Below the pieces are notes generated by a model that was given only the letters and a program-made list of their open reading frames with translations, made no database searches and was not told where the DNA came from. A program made the position numbers and the translations under genes. This document shows positions 1 to 11,313 of a stretch of 33,044 nt of DNA, piece after piece. The number at the start of each line of letters is the position of its first letter. The stretch's first letter is position 1. Source of the stretch: Coleofasciculus sp. LEGE 07092 (GTDB lineage: Bacteria; Cyanobacteriota; Cyanobacteriia; Cyanobacteriales; Coleofasciculaceae); contig NZ_JADEWY010000078.1 in the NCBI RefSeq assembly GCF_015207375.1, positions 1 to 33,044 of the forward strand. The letters run 5' to 3'.

Positions 1-7
1 GCCCCCA

Positions 8-1207
8 TCACCCCATACCCGGAGTCAAGACAACCAACTGTTGATCAAGGAGCGATCGCACTCTTTCCAACCCTAACTGCACATCCGTTAAAATCTGTTC
101 TAACGTTCGCTGTCGATCTGCATTTGCATCACACGCTTGCAAAAATTCAAACTCCGCCTCTGACAAATTTACAATTTGGTAATCGTAGTTAAACAAACAC
201 TGACTGGGCCATCCATCCATGCAGGGATGCCGTTCGGGAATTGCCGCTAATAGTACCTCATCCACCCCCCAATCTGCCTTGGGAAGAGGAGGGCGTCCTA
301 GGAAAAATTCGTAATGGGAGACTTCCGGATCTAATACTTCAATTAACCGATACCGATCGCGATCGCTCAACCCCTCAGTTCGTGCCATCAACTCGGGATT
401 CTTCCCTAACACTCGTTCCAACTGCCAGTAACCAGGATTGGAAAAACCAATGAACTCCAAGCCTGACGCATCTATCAGCTCAAACAGCGTCTCAATAGTG
501 TAATCAATCTCTTGGGGATGCACATACATATCTGCAAAGTTAGCATCTCGTTGATTCTCCAACGACCAACGCTCCTTCTCTCGCTTGACAAGTCGGTTAT
601 TTTCTGGTAAGGAATTAAATATTTGACGCCCTACCTTAACACCATCCTGGTAATCGCCGCGCTTCTCACCTTGGAGAAGTGCGATCGCTTTTTGCATCAG
701 CCGGATTTCCCACCGTCCCAATTCCGCATAGACAAAAATATGCATCAAGCCACCAGGAGCTAACTTAGCCGCAATCGACTGAATACCCCGAATCGGATCT
801 GGCAAATGATGCAGAACCCCCACACAGTTAATTAAATCAAACTCACCCTCTAGTTGCTCGGCATCATACAAACTCAGGTGATGAAACTCCACCTGATTCG
901 CTCCCGAACGACTACAGCGTTCTTTTGCCACATCCAAGGCACCCCCACTCAAGTCAATTCCCACAACTGATGCTTGGGGATTGAGGTGAACCAAATACTC
1001 CGTCCCCACCCCAGTGCCACAACCGGCATCCAGAATGCGAATATCCTGCCTTAGGGTTTTTTGACCGGTACAAAAACTGTAAGCTGCCACCCAATTCCAA
1101 CGCCAGTTATAACCAGGCGGCGGCTCGTCTAGCAACGGCTCAGGCGGAAATGGGTAGGTATCGTAAAGCCGCTGTACAGCAGCGCTAGTCTCTTTAGAAA
1201 TTTCCAT
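8..1207 (-). CDS. Class I SAM-dependent methyltransferase, about 399 aa
   Basis: Predicted methyltransferase of unknown substrate. Motif I of the Rossmann fold is plain at residues 58-67 (ILDAGCGTGV), followed by an acidic strand end (VVGIDLS) and a post-motif region (LINCVGVLHHLPDP) typical of small-molecule methyltransferases. After the roughly 200-residue fold comes a long C-terminal extension with no family I can name; its last 60 residues look helical and acidic. I chose the ATG at 1207. An upstream in-frame GTG at 1228 would add seven residues, but it lies inside a CCCCACT heptamer tandem repeat, and the GGGGAG just upstream can serve as ribosome binding site for the ATG. It is divergent from apcE, with about 400 bp between them. 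Family call is firm; function is open. Confidence 0.85.
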   Translation of the reverse strand: MEISKETSAAVQRLYDTYPFPPEPLLDEPPPGYNWRWNWVAAYSFCTGQKTLRQDIRILDAGCGTGVGTEYLVHLNPQASVVGIDLSGGALDVAKERCSRSGANQVEFHHLSLYDAEQLEGEFDLINCVGVLHHLPDPIRGIQSIAAKLAPGGLMHIFVYAELGRWEIRLMQKAIALLQGEKRGDYQDGVKVGRQIFNSLPENNRLVKREKERWSLENQRDANFADMYVHPQEIDYTIETLFELIDASGLEFIGFSNPGYWQLERVLGKNPELMARTEGLSDRDRYRLIEVLDPEVSHYEFFLGRPPLPKADWGVDEVLLAAIPERHPCMDGWPSQCLFNYDYQIVNLSEAEFEFLQACDANADRQRTLEQILTDVQLGLERVRSLLDQQLVVLTPGMG

Positions 1208-4938
<3,731 letters not shown>

Positions 4939-4950
4939 GAATCACTAGGG

Positions 4951-5004
4951 AATAGGAAATAGGGAGTCGGGAGTGGGGAATTTCTCCATTCCCAATTTCC
5001 TATT
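4951..5004 (+). terminator. Imperfect hairpin just after apcE
   Basis: AATAGGAAAT (4951-4960) pairs perfectly with ATTTCCTATT (4995-5004). An inner stem GGGAAT (4976-4981) pairs with ATTCCC (4988-4993), leaving an asymmetric GGGAGT-rich loop on the 5' side. It starts 12 nt after the apcE stop. There is no T-run, so it may be an RNA processing or stability element rather than a classical terminator; it could also be a mobile palindromic repeat. Confidence 0.5.
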
Positions 5005-5295
5005 TCTGGATTTGGCTCAAATCTGAGGAGAAATGTTACAAACTGTTGCGAACATAGGAAAAATGTGAACAATCTATCGCAAAATATTTGCGGAAGATAG
5101 CTGTACCGCTAACCTAAATGTGCCGCTGATTGCTCCCCAAAAATCCTGAGACTATCTCAAAAATTCCAGGGGTTTGGGTCTAAGCCCTAAAAAGCTGTTC
5201 AGTTTAGCCCACTAGGAAAGCAACTCAGCTTATCAACACGTTGCGAATGTCAGTTTAATCACACCTGGTTACATTTTTCTGGAGGAATCCCATAG
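5005..5295 (+). promoter_or_regulatory. apcA leader region
   Basis: Gene-free spacer of about 290 bp before apcA. It ends in a strong Shine-Dalgarno GGAGGAA at 5281-5287, 8 nt before the ATG. In other cyanobacteria the apcAB(C) transcript is made separately from apcE and very abundantly, which fits this long spacer and strong ribosome binding site. I could not identify -35/-10 boxes with confidence. Confidence 0.45.
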
Positions 5296-5781
5296 ATGAG
5301 TATCGTCACGAAATCAATCGTGAATGCAGACGCCGAGGCACGTTACCTGAGCCCTGGCGAACTAGAGCGGATTAAAAGCTTTGTTACATCTGGCGAACGC
5401 CGCCTCAGCATCGCTCAAACCCTGACTGGCTCCCGTGAGCGCATCGTCAAACAAGCAGGCGACCAGTTGTTCCAGAAGCGCCCTGATGTCGTTTCTCCCG
5501 GTGGCAATGCTTACGGCGAAGAAATGACTGCGACTTGCCTGCGTGACTTGGACTACTACCTGCGCCTGATCACCTACGGAATCGTAGCAGGTGATGTGAC
5601 CCCTATTGAAGAAATCGGCTTGGTTGGGGTTCGGGAAATGTACAAGTCCTTGGGAACTCCAGTCGATGCAGTCGTCGAAGGTGTTCGTGCTATGAAGAAT
5701 GCCGCTACTTCAATGATGGCTGGCGAAGATGCTTCTGAAGCTGGCTCTTACTTCGACTACGTCATTGGAGCAATGCAGTAG
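5296..5781 (+). CDS. apcA: Allophycocyanin alpha subunit, 161 aa
   Basis: Alpha chain of allophycocyanin, the light-harvesting biliprotein of the phycobilisome core; pairs with ApcB into trimers. Length is the family's usual 161 residues. The phycocyanobilin-binding cysteine is Cys81 in the context [13 protein letters not shown], followed by the conserved [10 protein letters not shown] helix segment. The start is fixed by GGAGGAA with 8-nt spacing. It lies 114 bp upstream of apcB, with two hairpins in the spacer. No unusual residues seen. Confidence 0.98.
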   Translation: MSIVTKSIVNADAEARYLSPGELERIKSFVTSGERRLSIAQTLTGSRERIVKQAGDQLFQKRPDVVSPGGNAYGEEMTATCLRDLDYYLRLITYGIVAGDVTPIEEIGLVGVREMYKSLGTPVDAVVEGVRAMKNAATSMMAGEDASEAGSYFDYVIGAMQ

Positions 5782-5852
5782 GGAAAATACCTTTCCCTGC
5801 TGTTACAGGCGCGGCATTGAGCTGTCTGTTGCTGCCGAATTGCGCGTCTGTA
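5780..5852 (+). other. Two hairpins in the apcA-apcB spacer
   Basis: A small hairpin sits on the apcA stop codon: AGGGAAA (5780-5786) with TTTCCCT (5792-5798). A second, longer one pairs TACAGGCGCG (5804-5813) with CGCGTCTGTA (5843-5852), ten pairs including one G-U, with a further GGCA/TGCC inner stem possible. Intercistronic hairpins like these commonly balance or stabilise alpha and beta subunit mRNA; that role is inference here. Confidence 0.55.
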
Positions 5853-5895
5853 GGAAAGATTCGAGAGACTAGGTGAAATAAGGAAAATAGGATCG

Positions 5896-6381
5896 ATGCA
5901 AGACGCAATTACTTCCGTTATCAATTCTTCCGACGTTCAAGGTAAATACTTGGACTCTTCCGCCATGGACAAGCTCAAGGGCTATTTCGCCACTGGCGAA
6001 CTGCGAGTGCGGGCGGCAAGCACCATTAGCGCTAACGCCGCTACCATTGTGAAGGAAGCTGTCGCTAAGTCACTGCTTTACTCGGATATCACTCGTCCGG
6101 GCGGCAATATGTACACCACTCGTCGCTATGCTGCTTGCATTCGTGACTTGGACTACTACTTGCGCTATTCTACCTACGCTATGTTGGCAGGTGATCCTTC
6201 CATCCTCGATGAGCGCGTTCTCAACGGGTTGAAAGAAACCTACAACTCCCTGGGTGTTCCCGTTGGCGCAACGGTACAAGCTATCCAAGCCATGAAAGAA
6301 GTTACCGCCAGCTTGGTAGGTCCTGATGCTGGTAAGGAAATGGGTGTATACTTCGACTACATCTGCTCTGGCTTGAGCTAA
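5896..6381 (+). CDS. apcB: Allophycocyanin beta subunit, 161 aa
   Basis: Beta chain of allophycocyanin, partner of ApcA in the phycobilisome core. The chromophore cysteine is Cys81 ([13 protein letters not shown]). The Asn71 in RPGGNMY is the position that is N-methylated in this family. Length 161 aa is standard. It is preceded by an A-rich weak ribosome binding site (AAGGAAAATAGGA). A 418-bp spacer separates it from apcC, longer than a simple operon needs. Confidence 0.98.
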   Translation: MQDAITSVINSSDVQGKYLDSSAMDKLKGYFATGELRVRAASTISANAATIVKEAVAKSLLYSDITRPGGNMYTTRRYAACIRDLDYYLRYSTYAMLAGDPSILDERVLNGLKETYNSLGVPVGATVQAIQAMKEVTASLVGPDAGKEMGVYFDYICSGLS

Positions 6382-6799
6382 GGTAAACGCTCAGATTTAA
6401 ACCCTGAGTCTGTAGTCGGTTGTTTGGTAAAGGTTTGGGAAGTCGGCTGTGAGTGCTAGCCTGTTGGAGGCAAGTCTGGCTTTATCAGTAGAGTTGATGA
6501 GTTTTGACAGTCTAGTATTGACCGTTGACTCCCAAACCGGGCTGTAGCGCGGTATGAACCAAAGAATGGGTTTCGAGAATAGTGGGTGTTAGGCGTCATT
6601 GTTAGTGCCTTAAGCGAGTTACACCCCGAAAAGTATCGCAGAAGTTCCCACAGTTCACACTATTTAGATTTCTCGCTTCAACCAGAAAATCAGCTAGGAG
6701 TACTGCGCAGCAGAACCCTAAAAGTCGGTTGAGAATCAGTCGTTGACACGCTGAGTTGCGATTCAAATTTTTTTATCTAAGTCAGGAGAGAGACAAGTC
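6382..6799 (+). promoter_or_regulatory. Long apcB-apcC spacer / apcC leader
   Basis: 418 bp without a credible ORF. GGTTTGGGA (6432-6440) is the inverted complement of TCCCAAACC (6530-6538), so the two could form a long-range stem closing about 90 nt. A weak CTCAG/CTGAG hairpin follows the apcB stop. The spacer ends with AGGAGAG about 10 nt before the apcC ATG. In related organisms apcC is partly read through from apcAB and is less abundant, which could reflect structure here. Confidence 0.4.
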
Positions 6800-7003
6800 A
6801 TGCGGATGTTTCAAGTAACAGCCTGCGTTCCCAGCCAAACCAGAACCCGGACACAACGGGAATTGCAAAATACCTACTTTACAAAACTCGTTCCCTATGA
6901 CAACTGGTTTCGTGAACAACAGCGAATCATGAAAATGGGTGGCAAAATTATCAAGGTTAAGCTAGCTACTGGGAAACCCGGTACAAATGCTGGCTTGCTT
7001 TAA
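6800..7003 (+). CDS. apcC: Phycobilisome core linker LC7.8, 67 aa
   Basis: Small core linker of the CpcD-domain family that caps allophycocyanin trimers at the ends of core cylinders. The sequence begins MRMFQVTACVPS and contains the family's central IMKMGGKIIKVKLATG segment; 67 residues is the normal size. A strong AGGAGAG ribosome binding site precedes the ATG. It is the last gene of the apc cluster, with a rho-independent terminator 28 nt downstream. Confidence 0.97.
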   Translation: MRMFQVTACVPSQTRTRTQRELQNTYFTKLVPYDNWFREQQRIMKMGGKIIKVKLATGKPGTNAGLL

Positions 7004-7031
7004 AGAACAGTTTTTTTATCCAGACAGGTGC

Positions 7032-7054
7032 AGGGGTCATAAAGACCCCTTTTT
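7032..7054 (+). terminator. Rho-independent terminator of the apc operon
   Basis: Perfect 7-bp stem AGGGGTC (7032-7038) / GACCCCT (7044-7050) with loop ATAAA, followed directly by TTTTT. Classical intrinsic terminator placed just after apcC. Confidence 0.93.
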
Positions 7055-7199
7055 AATTAAAAAGATTTTTGGCAAAAACAATCCAAGCAGCGGCTCAACA
7101 GTAATTAGCCGCAACCGATACAGCAAGTACAAGCCAAACGTCAACGAGCCGAAGTTCTTACCACTTGATTAAGGAGGTGTGTAACTCGATTGGGATATC

Positions 7200-7298
7200 G
7201 TGTTACTCATAGGTGTTGGATTCGGGATCGTTGCATTACTCAGGTTGGCAGTTAAACTAAGGTACATCTGGATACCAGATCGGCAGTGTTGGTGGTGA
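7200..7298 (+). CDS. Candidate 32-aa hydrophobic small ORF upstream of ftsW
   Basis: A GTG-started frame of 32 codons ends 10 nt before the ftsW start. It reads VLLIGVGFGIVALLRLAVKL in its first 20 residues, one obvious membrane-spanning helix, then a basic/aromatic tail ending DRQCWW. A perfect AAGGAGG lies at 7171-7177 but is 22 nt from the GTG, too far for a normal start, and an in-frame TAA at 7182 blocks an upstream start. Either it is real with a suboptimal start, or it is the tail of an older gene. I recognise no family. Confidence 0.3.
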   Translation: MLLIGVGFGIVALLRLAVKLRYIWIPDRQCWW

Positions 7299-7308
7299 AT
7301 AACAACTA

Positions 7309-8538
7309 GTGGCTCTACGCGACTTAATTTTACTGGTTAATCCCCCCGATAAGGAATGGGGACTCAATGCCCGTTTATTGCGGTGGTTGACTTTTTTGTG
7401 GATGTTTATCGGTTTAGCCGTTCTCTTCTCAGCATCGTATCCTAGTGCTGATGCGGAGTTTGGTGATGGGTTGTATTACTTCAAGCGACAGCTCATCTGG
7501 ATTTTTCTGGGGTTGATCGGATTTAACGTACTGGTGCGATCGCCCCTGCGTTACGTGTTGGGAATTACCCATTGGTTGATGATAGGGCTGTTGGGATTGC
7601 TTTTAATTACCCTAGTTCCTGGAGTGGGAACTACGGTTAATGGTGCAACTCGTTGGATATCTTTGGGTCCAATACCTCTGCAACCCTCAGAATTAATCAA
7701 GCCTTTTTTAGTCTTGCAGAGCGCTCGCCTCTTTGGGCAGTGGGAGCAACTTGCCACACGGGTGCGCCTATTGTGGCTGGGACTGTTTGCCCTGGTGCTG
7801 TTAGGAATTTTGCTACAGCCTAACTTGAGCACAACCGCTCTGTGTGGGATGACGTTGTGGTTAGTGGCACTGGCATCGGGATTGCCGTTTTCTTACTTGG
7901 GAGGAACGGCGCTAGGAGGCTTTCTGCTTGCTACGATCAGCATCAGCATCAAAGAGTATCAGCGACGTCGGGTGATGTCATTTCTGAATCCTTGGGCTGA
8001 TCCAATGGACGATGGCTATCAACTTATTCAAAGTCTTTTAGCCGTTGGCTCGGGGGGAACTTGGGGTTCTGGGTTTGGTTTGTCGCAACAAAAACTCTTT
8101 TATCTGCCTATTCAGTACACGGATTTTATTTTTGCTGTTTTTGCTGAAGAATTTGGCTTCGTGGGCAGCGTATTACTGCTGTTGATGATCATGGCTTACG
8201 CCACATTAGCAGCGATCGTAGCACTGAAGGCACGAAATACCGTTCATCAGCTCGTAGCGATAGGAACTATGATTTTGATTGTCGGTCAATCCCTATTAAA
8301 CATTGGCGTAGCGACTGGTGTCCTGCCAACCACAGGCTTGCCATTCCCCTTCTTCAGTTATGGTGGTAGTTCAACGATCGCTAATTTGTGTTCAGCCGGG
8401 TTACTGATTCGGGTGGCAAGAGAGAGTAGCGAAGCTGAAGTTGTTCCTATCGGCGGGCGTCGTCAGTCAGCAACTGAACGGCGGCGGCGTAGGCAGCAGC
8501 AAACACAGTTGCAGAAGGGTGCTGGCGTCAGGGATTAG
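7309..8538 (+). CDS. ftsW: SEDS peptidoglycan glycosyltransferase FtsW, 409 aa
   Basis: Integral inner-membrane lipid II polymerase acting with a class B penicillin-binding protein at the division septum. The protein is almost entirely hydrophobic, with about ten membrane segments. The catalytic-loop signature QYTDFIFAVFAEE puts the conserved aspartate at Asp272, and the family hallmark GLPFPFFSYGGSS is near residue 345. A basic C-terminal tail is cytoplasmic. FtsW is preferred over RodA because the N-terminus with VLFSASYPSA and the long first loop match cyanobacterial FtsW, but the two are hard to separate by eye. Start is GTG at 7309, with only a weak GGTGGTGA ahead of it. Its 3' end overlaps a PAS remnant on the other strand by 11 nt. 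Confidence 0.9.
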   Translation: MALRDLILLVNPPDKEWGLNARLLRWLTFLWMFIGLAVLFSASYPSADAEFGDGLYYFKRQLIWIFLGLIGFNVLVRSPLRYVLGITHWLMIGLLGLLLITLVPGVGTTVNGATRWISLGPIPLQPSELIKPFLVLQSARLFGQWEQLATRVRLLWLGLFALVLLGILLQPNLSTTALCGMTLWLVALASGLPFSYLGGTALGGFLLATISISIKEYQRRRVMSFLNPWADPMDDGYQLIQSLLAVGSGGTWGSGFGLSQQKLFYLPIQYTDFIFAVFAEEFGFVGSVLLLLMIMAYATLAAIVALKARNTVHQLVAIGTMILIVGQSLLNIGVATGVLPTTGLPFPFFSYGGSSTIANLCSAGLLIRVARESSEAEVVPIGGRRQSATERRRRRQQQTQLQKGAGVRD

Positions 8539-8737
8539 AGTCGAGACGTTGAAGAAAATACCAGAACCAGCGATCGCCTGCTCCTTGCACCTCCACTTCA
8601 TACCGAATAAATTCTCCCTCTTTAGCACGAGCGATCGCATCTTGCAATTGCTCCTGAATCTGGAGAGAAATCATCCACCACCGCGCCTCCCAAAACGGCT
8701 TACCAATCACATCGTTCTCGCCATAATACCGCCTGCA
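8528..8737 (-). pseudogene. PAS-domain fragment
   Basis: The reading frame contains YYGENDVIGKPFWEARWW and then EQLQDAIARAKEGEFIRYEV, a classical stretch of a sensor PAS domain (the VIGKPFWEARWW signature and following helix). The match runs upstream of the only available start (GTG at 8710) and stops abruptly after QGAGD, where a PAS domain would continue with two more strands. No kinase or output domain follows. I read it as a leftover of a PAS histidine kinase or similar sensor, not a working gene. Confidence 0.6.
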
Positions 8738-8840
8738 TAAGGACTGGTAACAGCACTCATTACCCCCTGTTGGGAGCAGGTTCCCAGAACGCCAAGGGAA
8801 AGTAAGATAAAGCTAATAGCCGTTCAAATCGAAGATTCCC

Positions 8841-9809
8841 ATGAGCTATCTTGAAACAACTGCCCAATTTTATAGTGAAGTCGCCCAAACTCCAGAAGTG
8901 GGGTTGTGTTGCGTTCAAAGCAGCCCCCTGCAACTGCCAGGGTTGAAAATTCCCTGCAAGATGCAGGAGATGAACTACGGTTGCGGTACTACAGTCCATC
9001 CTGCCGAATTGGGCAACCAGCCAACGGTATTGTATGTGGGTGTTGGTGGTGGCTTGGAAGCGCTGCAATTTGCCTATTTTTCACGGCGTCCCGGTGGTGT
9101 GATTGCCGTTGAACCCGTTAACGAAATGCGTGAAGCGGCGACTCGAAACTTGGAACTTGCCGCCCGCGACAATGCTTGGTTTGACCCCAGTTTTGTAGAA
9201 ATTCGGGAAGGGGATGCGTTTGCCCTTCCTATAGCAGATGACTCGGTTGATGTTGTTGCACAGAACTGCCTGTTTAATATCTTTGAACCCACGGACTTAA
9301 CTAAGGCACTCCAAGAAGCCTATCGAGTGTTAAAAATAGGTGGACGCTTGATTATGAGTGATCCGATTGCAACCCGTCCAATTCCTCCTCATTTACAGCA
9401 AGATGAGCGGTTGAGGGCTATGTGCCTATCCGGTGCGCTTACTTATGATGACTATATCCAGCACCTGGTAAATGCTGATTTTGGTCAAGTAGAAATTCGG
9501 GCGCGGCGTCCTTACCGCCTGCTTGATCCCCAGAGTTACAATCTAGACGAACCATTGTTGCTCGAAAGTCTCGATTCTGTAGCCTTCAAAATCCCGGTTG
9601 CTGATGATGGAGCCTGTATTTTCACTGGCAAGACAGCAATTTATATGGGTGAGCAAGCCATCTTTGACGATTCGGCAGGGCACGTTCTCCAGCGTGGTGT
9701 ACCTGCAGCCGTGTGCGATAAAACAGCGGCGAAATTGGCATTATCTAATCCGGGAGATATCTTAGTTACGGATTCAACCTGGCATTACACCGGCGGCGGT
9801 TGCTGTTAG
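8841..9809 (+). CDS. arsM: Arsenite S-adenosylmethionine methyltransferase, arsenosugar type, 322 aa
   Basis: Methylates trivalent arsenic with SAM; in cyanobacteria this starts arsenosugar synthesis and detoxification. The N-terminus (YSEVAQTPEVGLCC, then EMNYGCGTT) and the Gly-Gly-Gly-Cys-Cys C-terminus are those of the cyanobacterial ArsM group. SAM motif I is VLYVGVGGGLEALQFA (residues 63-78). Cys143 (AQNCLFNIF) and Cys195 have the spacing of the arsenic-binding cysteine pair of algal ArsM (Cys174/Cys224 in the red-alga enzyme); Cys48 and Cys24 may be the reducing cysteines. These assignments rest on alignment by eye. No ArsR regulator or radical-SAM ArsS is next to it. The following gene is a glycosyltransferase. 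Confidence in family is high, in exact chemistry moderate. Confidence 0.85.
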   Translation: MSYLETTAQFYSEVAQTPEVGLCCVQSSPLQLPGLKIPCKMQEMNYGCGTTVHPAELGNQPTVLYVGVGGGLEALQFAYFSRRPGGVIAVEPVNEMREAATRNLELAARDNAWFDPSFVEIREGDAFALPIADDSVDVVAQNCLFNIFEPTDLTKALQEAYRVLKIGGRLIMSDPIATRPIPPHLQQDERLRAMCLSGALTYDDYIQHLVNADFGQVEIRARRPYRLLDPQSYNLDEPLLLESLDSVAFKIPVADDGACIFTGKTAIYMGEQAIFDDSAGHVLQRGVPAAVCDKTAAKLALSNPGDILVTDSTWHYTGGGCC

Positions 9810-9818
9810 AAGTTAGAG

Positions 9819-9846
9819 GTAGAGATGTTGTATGCAACGTCTCTAC
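9819..9846. repeat. 12-bp-stem palindrome after arsM
   Basis: GTAGAGATGTTG (9819-9830) pairs with CAACGTCTCTAC (9835-9846) with one G-T wobble and a TATG loop. The GTAGAGACGTTG-type palindrome is a form I know as an iterated intergenic element in cyanobacteria. It may also act as the arsM transcript end; no T-run follows. Confidence 0.6.
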
Positions 9847-9926
9847 ACTCTACAGGAAACTCATTGACGGTAGTGGCTTAGATATAGCCATTTACTACTG
9901 AATATCAAACCGTCACTCTCGTTATT

Positions 9927-11126
9927 ATGCGAATCTTATTTTTGCATTCTAATTTCCCAGCCCAATTTCGCCACCTCGCTGTCGTCTTGGCAAAAGACAC
10001 CCACAACCAGATCGTTTTTGGCACCACTCGTCGAGAAGGTCAGTTACCTGGAGTTTCCAAGGCGATTTACAGCACATCCCGCGAAGCTCGTCCAGAAACC
10101 CATCACTACGTCCGACCCTTAGAAAATGCCGTGCTTCAAGGTCAGGCAGTCTATCGCCTTGCCGACCAACTCAAAGCTCAAGGTTTTATCCCAGATGTTG
10201 TTTATGGTCATTCGGGGTGGGGTTCAACTTTATTTATTAAAGATGCGTTTCCAAAAGCTAAGTTATTATGCTATTTCGAGTGGTTTTATCAGGCTCATGG
10301 CTCCGATGCCGACTTCGATCTGGCTGAACCGCTCAACGCCGATGATGAAGCCCGCATTCGGATTAAAAATGCTCCTATTTTAATCGATCTCTATAGTTGC
10401 GATCGCGGTCTTTCTCCCACCTATTGGCAACGCCAGCAGTTTCCAACCGAGTATCACCACAAAATCACTGTACTTCATGATGGCGTTGACACCAAATTTT
10501 TTCAACCTAAACCTGGACAAAAATTAGTTTTACCTCGGTTGAGTTTAGACCTTTCTCATGTCGAAGAACTAGTAACCTATGTGGCGCGAGGGATGGAACC
10601 TTATCGGGGGTTTCCACAGTTAATTGAGACAATTGCTTTGCTTCAAGAACGACGCCCCCATTGCCATGCGGTTATTGTGGGAGAAAATCGAGTTGCTTAT
10701 GGTAAATCTCTTCCCGATGGCAAAACCTATAAAGAATTAATGCTAGAAAAAATACCCCTTGACCTTAACCGAATTCACTTTACAGGCTTACTGCCTTATC
10801 CCGAATATCTTCAAGTTTTACAAGCCTCTTCTGTCCACATTTATCTCACACGTCCCTTTGTTTTGTCTTGGTCAATGCTGGAAGCTTTATCAACAGGATG
10901 TCTGGTTGTTGCATCCAGAGCAGCTCCTGTGACTGAGGTAATTCAAGATGGGGTTAATGGGCTGCTAGCTGACTTTTTTTCTGCCGTTGAAATTGCCGCT
11001 CGCGTTGAAGAAGTACTTGAGCATTCTGACCGTATGATGTCACTGCGAGTTCAGGCACGGCAGACCATTTTGGAACGTTACGACTTGATGCAATTATTAC
11101 CGCAGCACTTGCAATGGATAGAGTAG
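9927..11126 (+). CDS. Family 4 glycosyltransferase, 399 aa
   Basis: Predicted retaining GT-B glycosyltransferase (group 1). The N-terminal half begins MRILFLHSNFPAQFRHLA, a common start of this family. The C-terminal nucleotide-sugar domain carries VTYVARGMEPYRGFP and an E-x7-E-type region around SMLEALSTGCLVVASRAAPV and TEVIQDGVNGLL. No membrane segment is seen. It sits 117 bp downstream of arsM on the same strand with a palindromic repeat between, so co-transcription is possible but not assured. The acceptor cannot be told: cell-surface polysaccharide or, speculatively, the glycosylated arsenic products of ArsM's pathway. Confidence 0.85.
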   Translation: MRILFLHSNFPAQFRHLAVVLAKDTHNQIVFGTTRREGQLPGVSKAIYSTSREARPETHHYVRPLENAVLQGQAVYRLADQLKAQGFIPDVVYGHSGWGSTLFIKDAFPKAKLLCYFEWFYQAHGSDADFDLAEPLNADDEARIRIKNAPILIDLYSCDRGLSPTYWQRQQFPTEYHHKITVLHDGVDTKFFQPKPGQKLVLPRLSLDLSHVEELVTYVARGMEPYRGFPQLIETIALLQERRPHCHAVIVGENRVAYGKSLPDGKTYKELMLEKIPLDLNRIHFTGLLPYPEYLQVLQASSVHIYLTRPFVLSWSMLEALSTGCLVVASRAAPVTEVIQDGVNGLLADFFSAVEIAARVEEVLEHSDRMMSLRVQARQTILERYDLMQLLPQHLQWIE

Positions 11127-11135
11127 ATGGAAATA

Positions 11136-11153
11136 GGAGTAGGGAGTGGGGAG
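11136..11153. repeat. GGGAGT heptamer-like tandem repeat
   Basis: Run GGAGTAGGGAGTGGGGAG, tandem degenerate AGTGGGG heptamers, just after the glycosyltransferase stop. Same class as the runs at 1223 and 4962 (read on the other strand at 1223). Confidence 0.5.
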
Positions 11154-11313
11154 AATGGATTCATCGTCCTTAAGTAGGTGACGCCAAATCTTAATTGTGC
11201 CGTTTTTAATCCTGCTGACCAATATTTGTTCATCTGAACTGAAGGCGGCAAATAAATGGGGGGAGATTTCCTAAAAATTTTCAATTTATGTAGGGGAATA
11301 CCGAGGATTATTC

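Noticed and set aside
6987..7172. Plus-strand 61-codon frame after apcC
   Set aside because: Overlaps the apcC end and runs through its terminator; no similarity or start signal.
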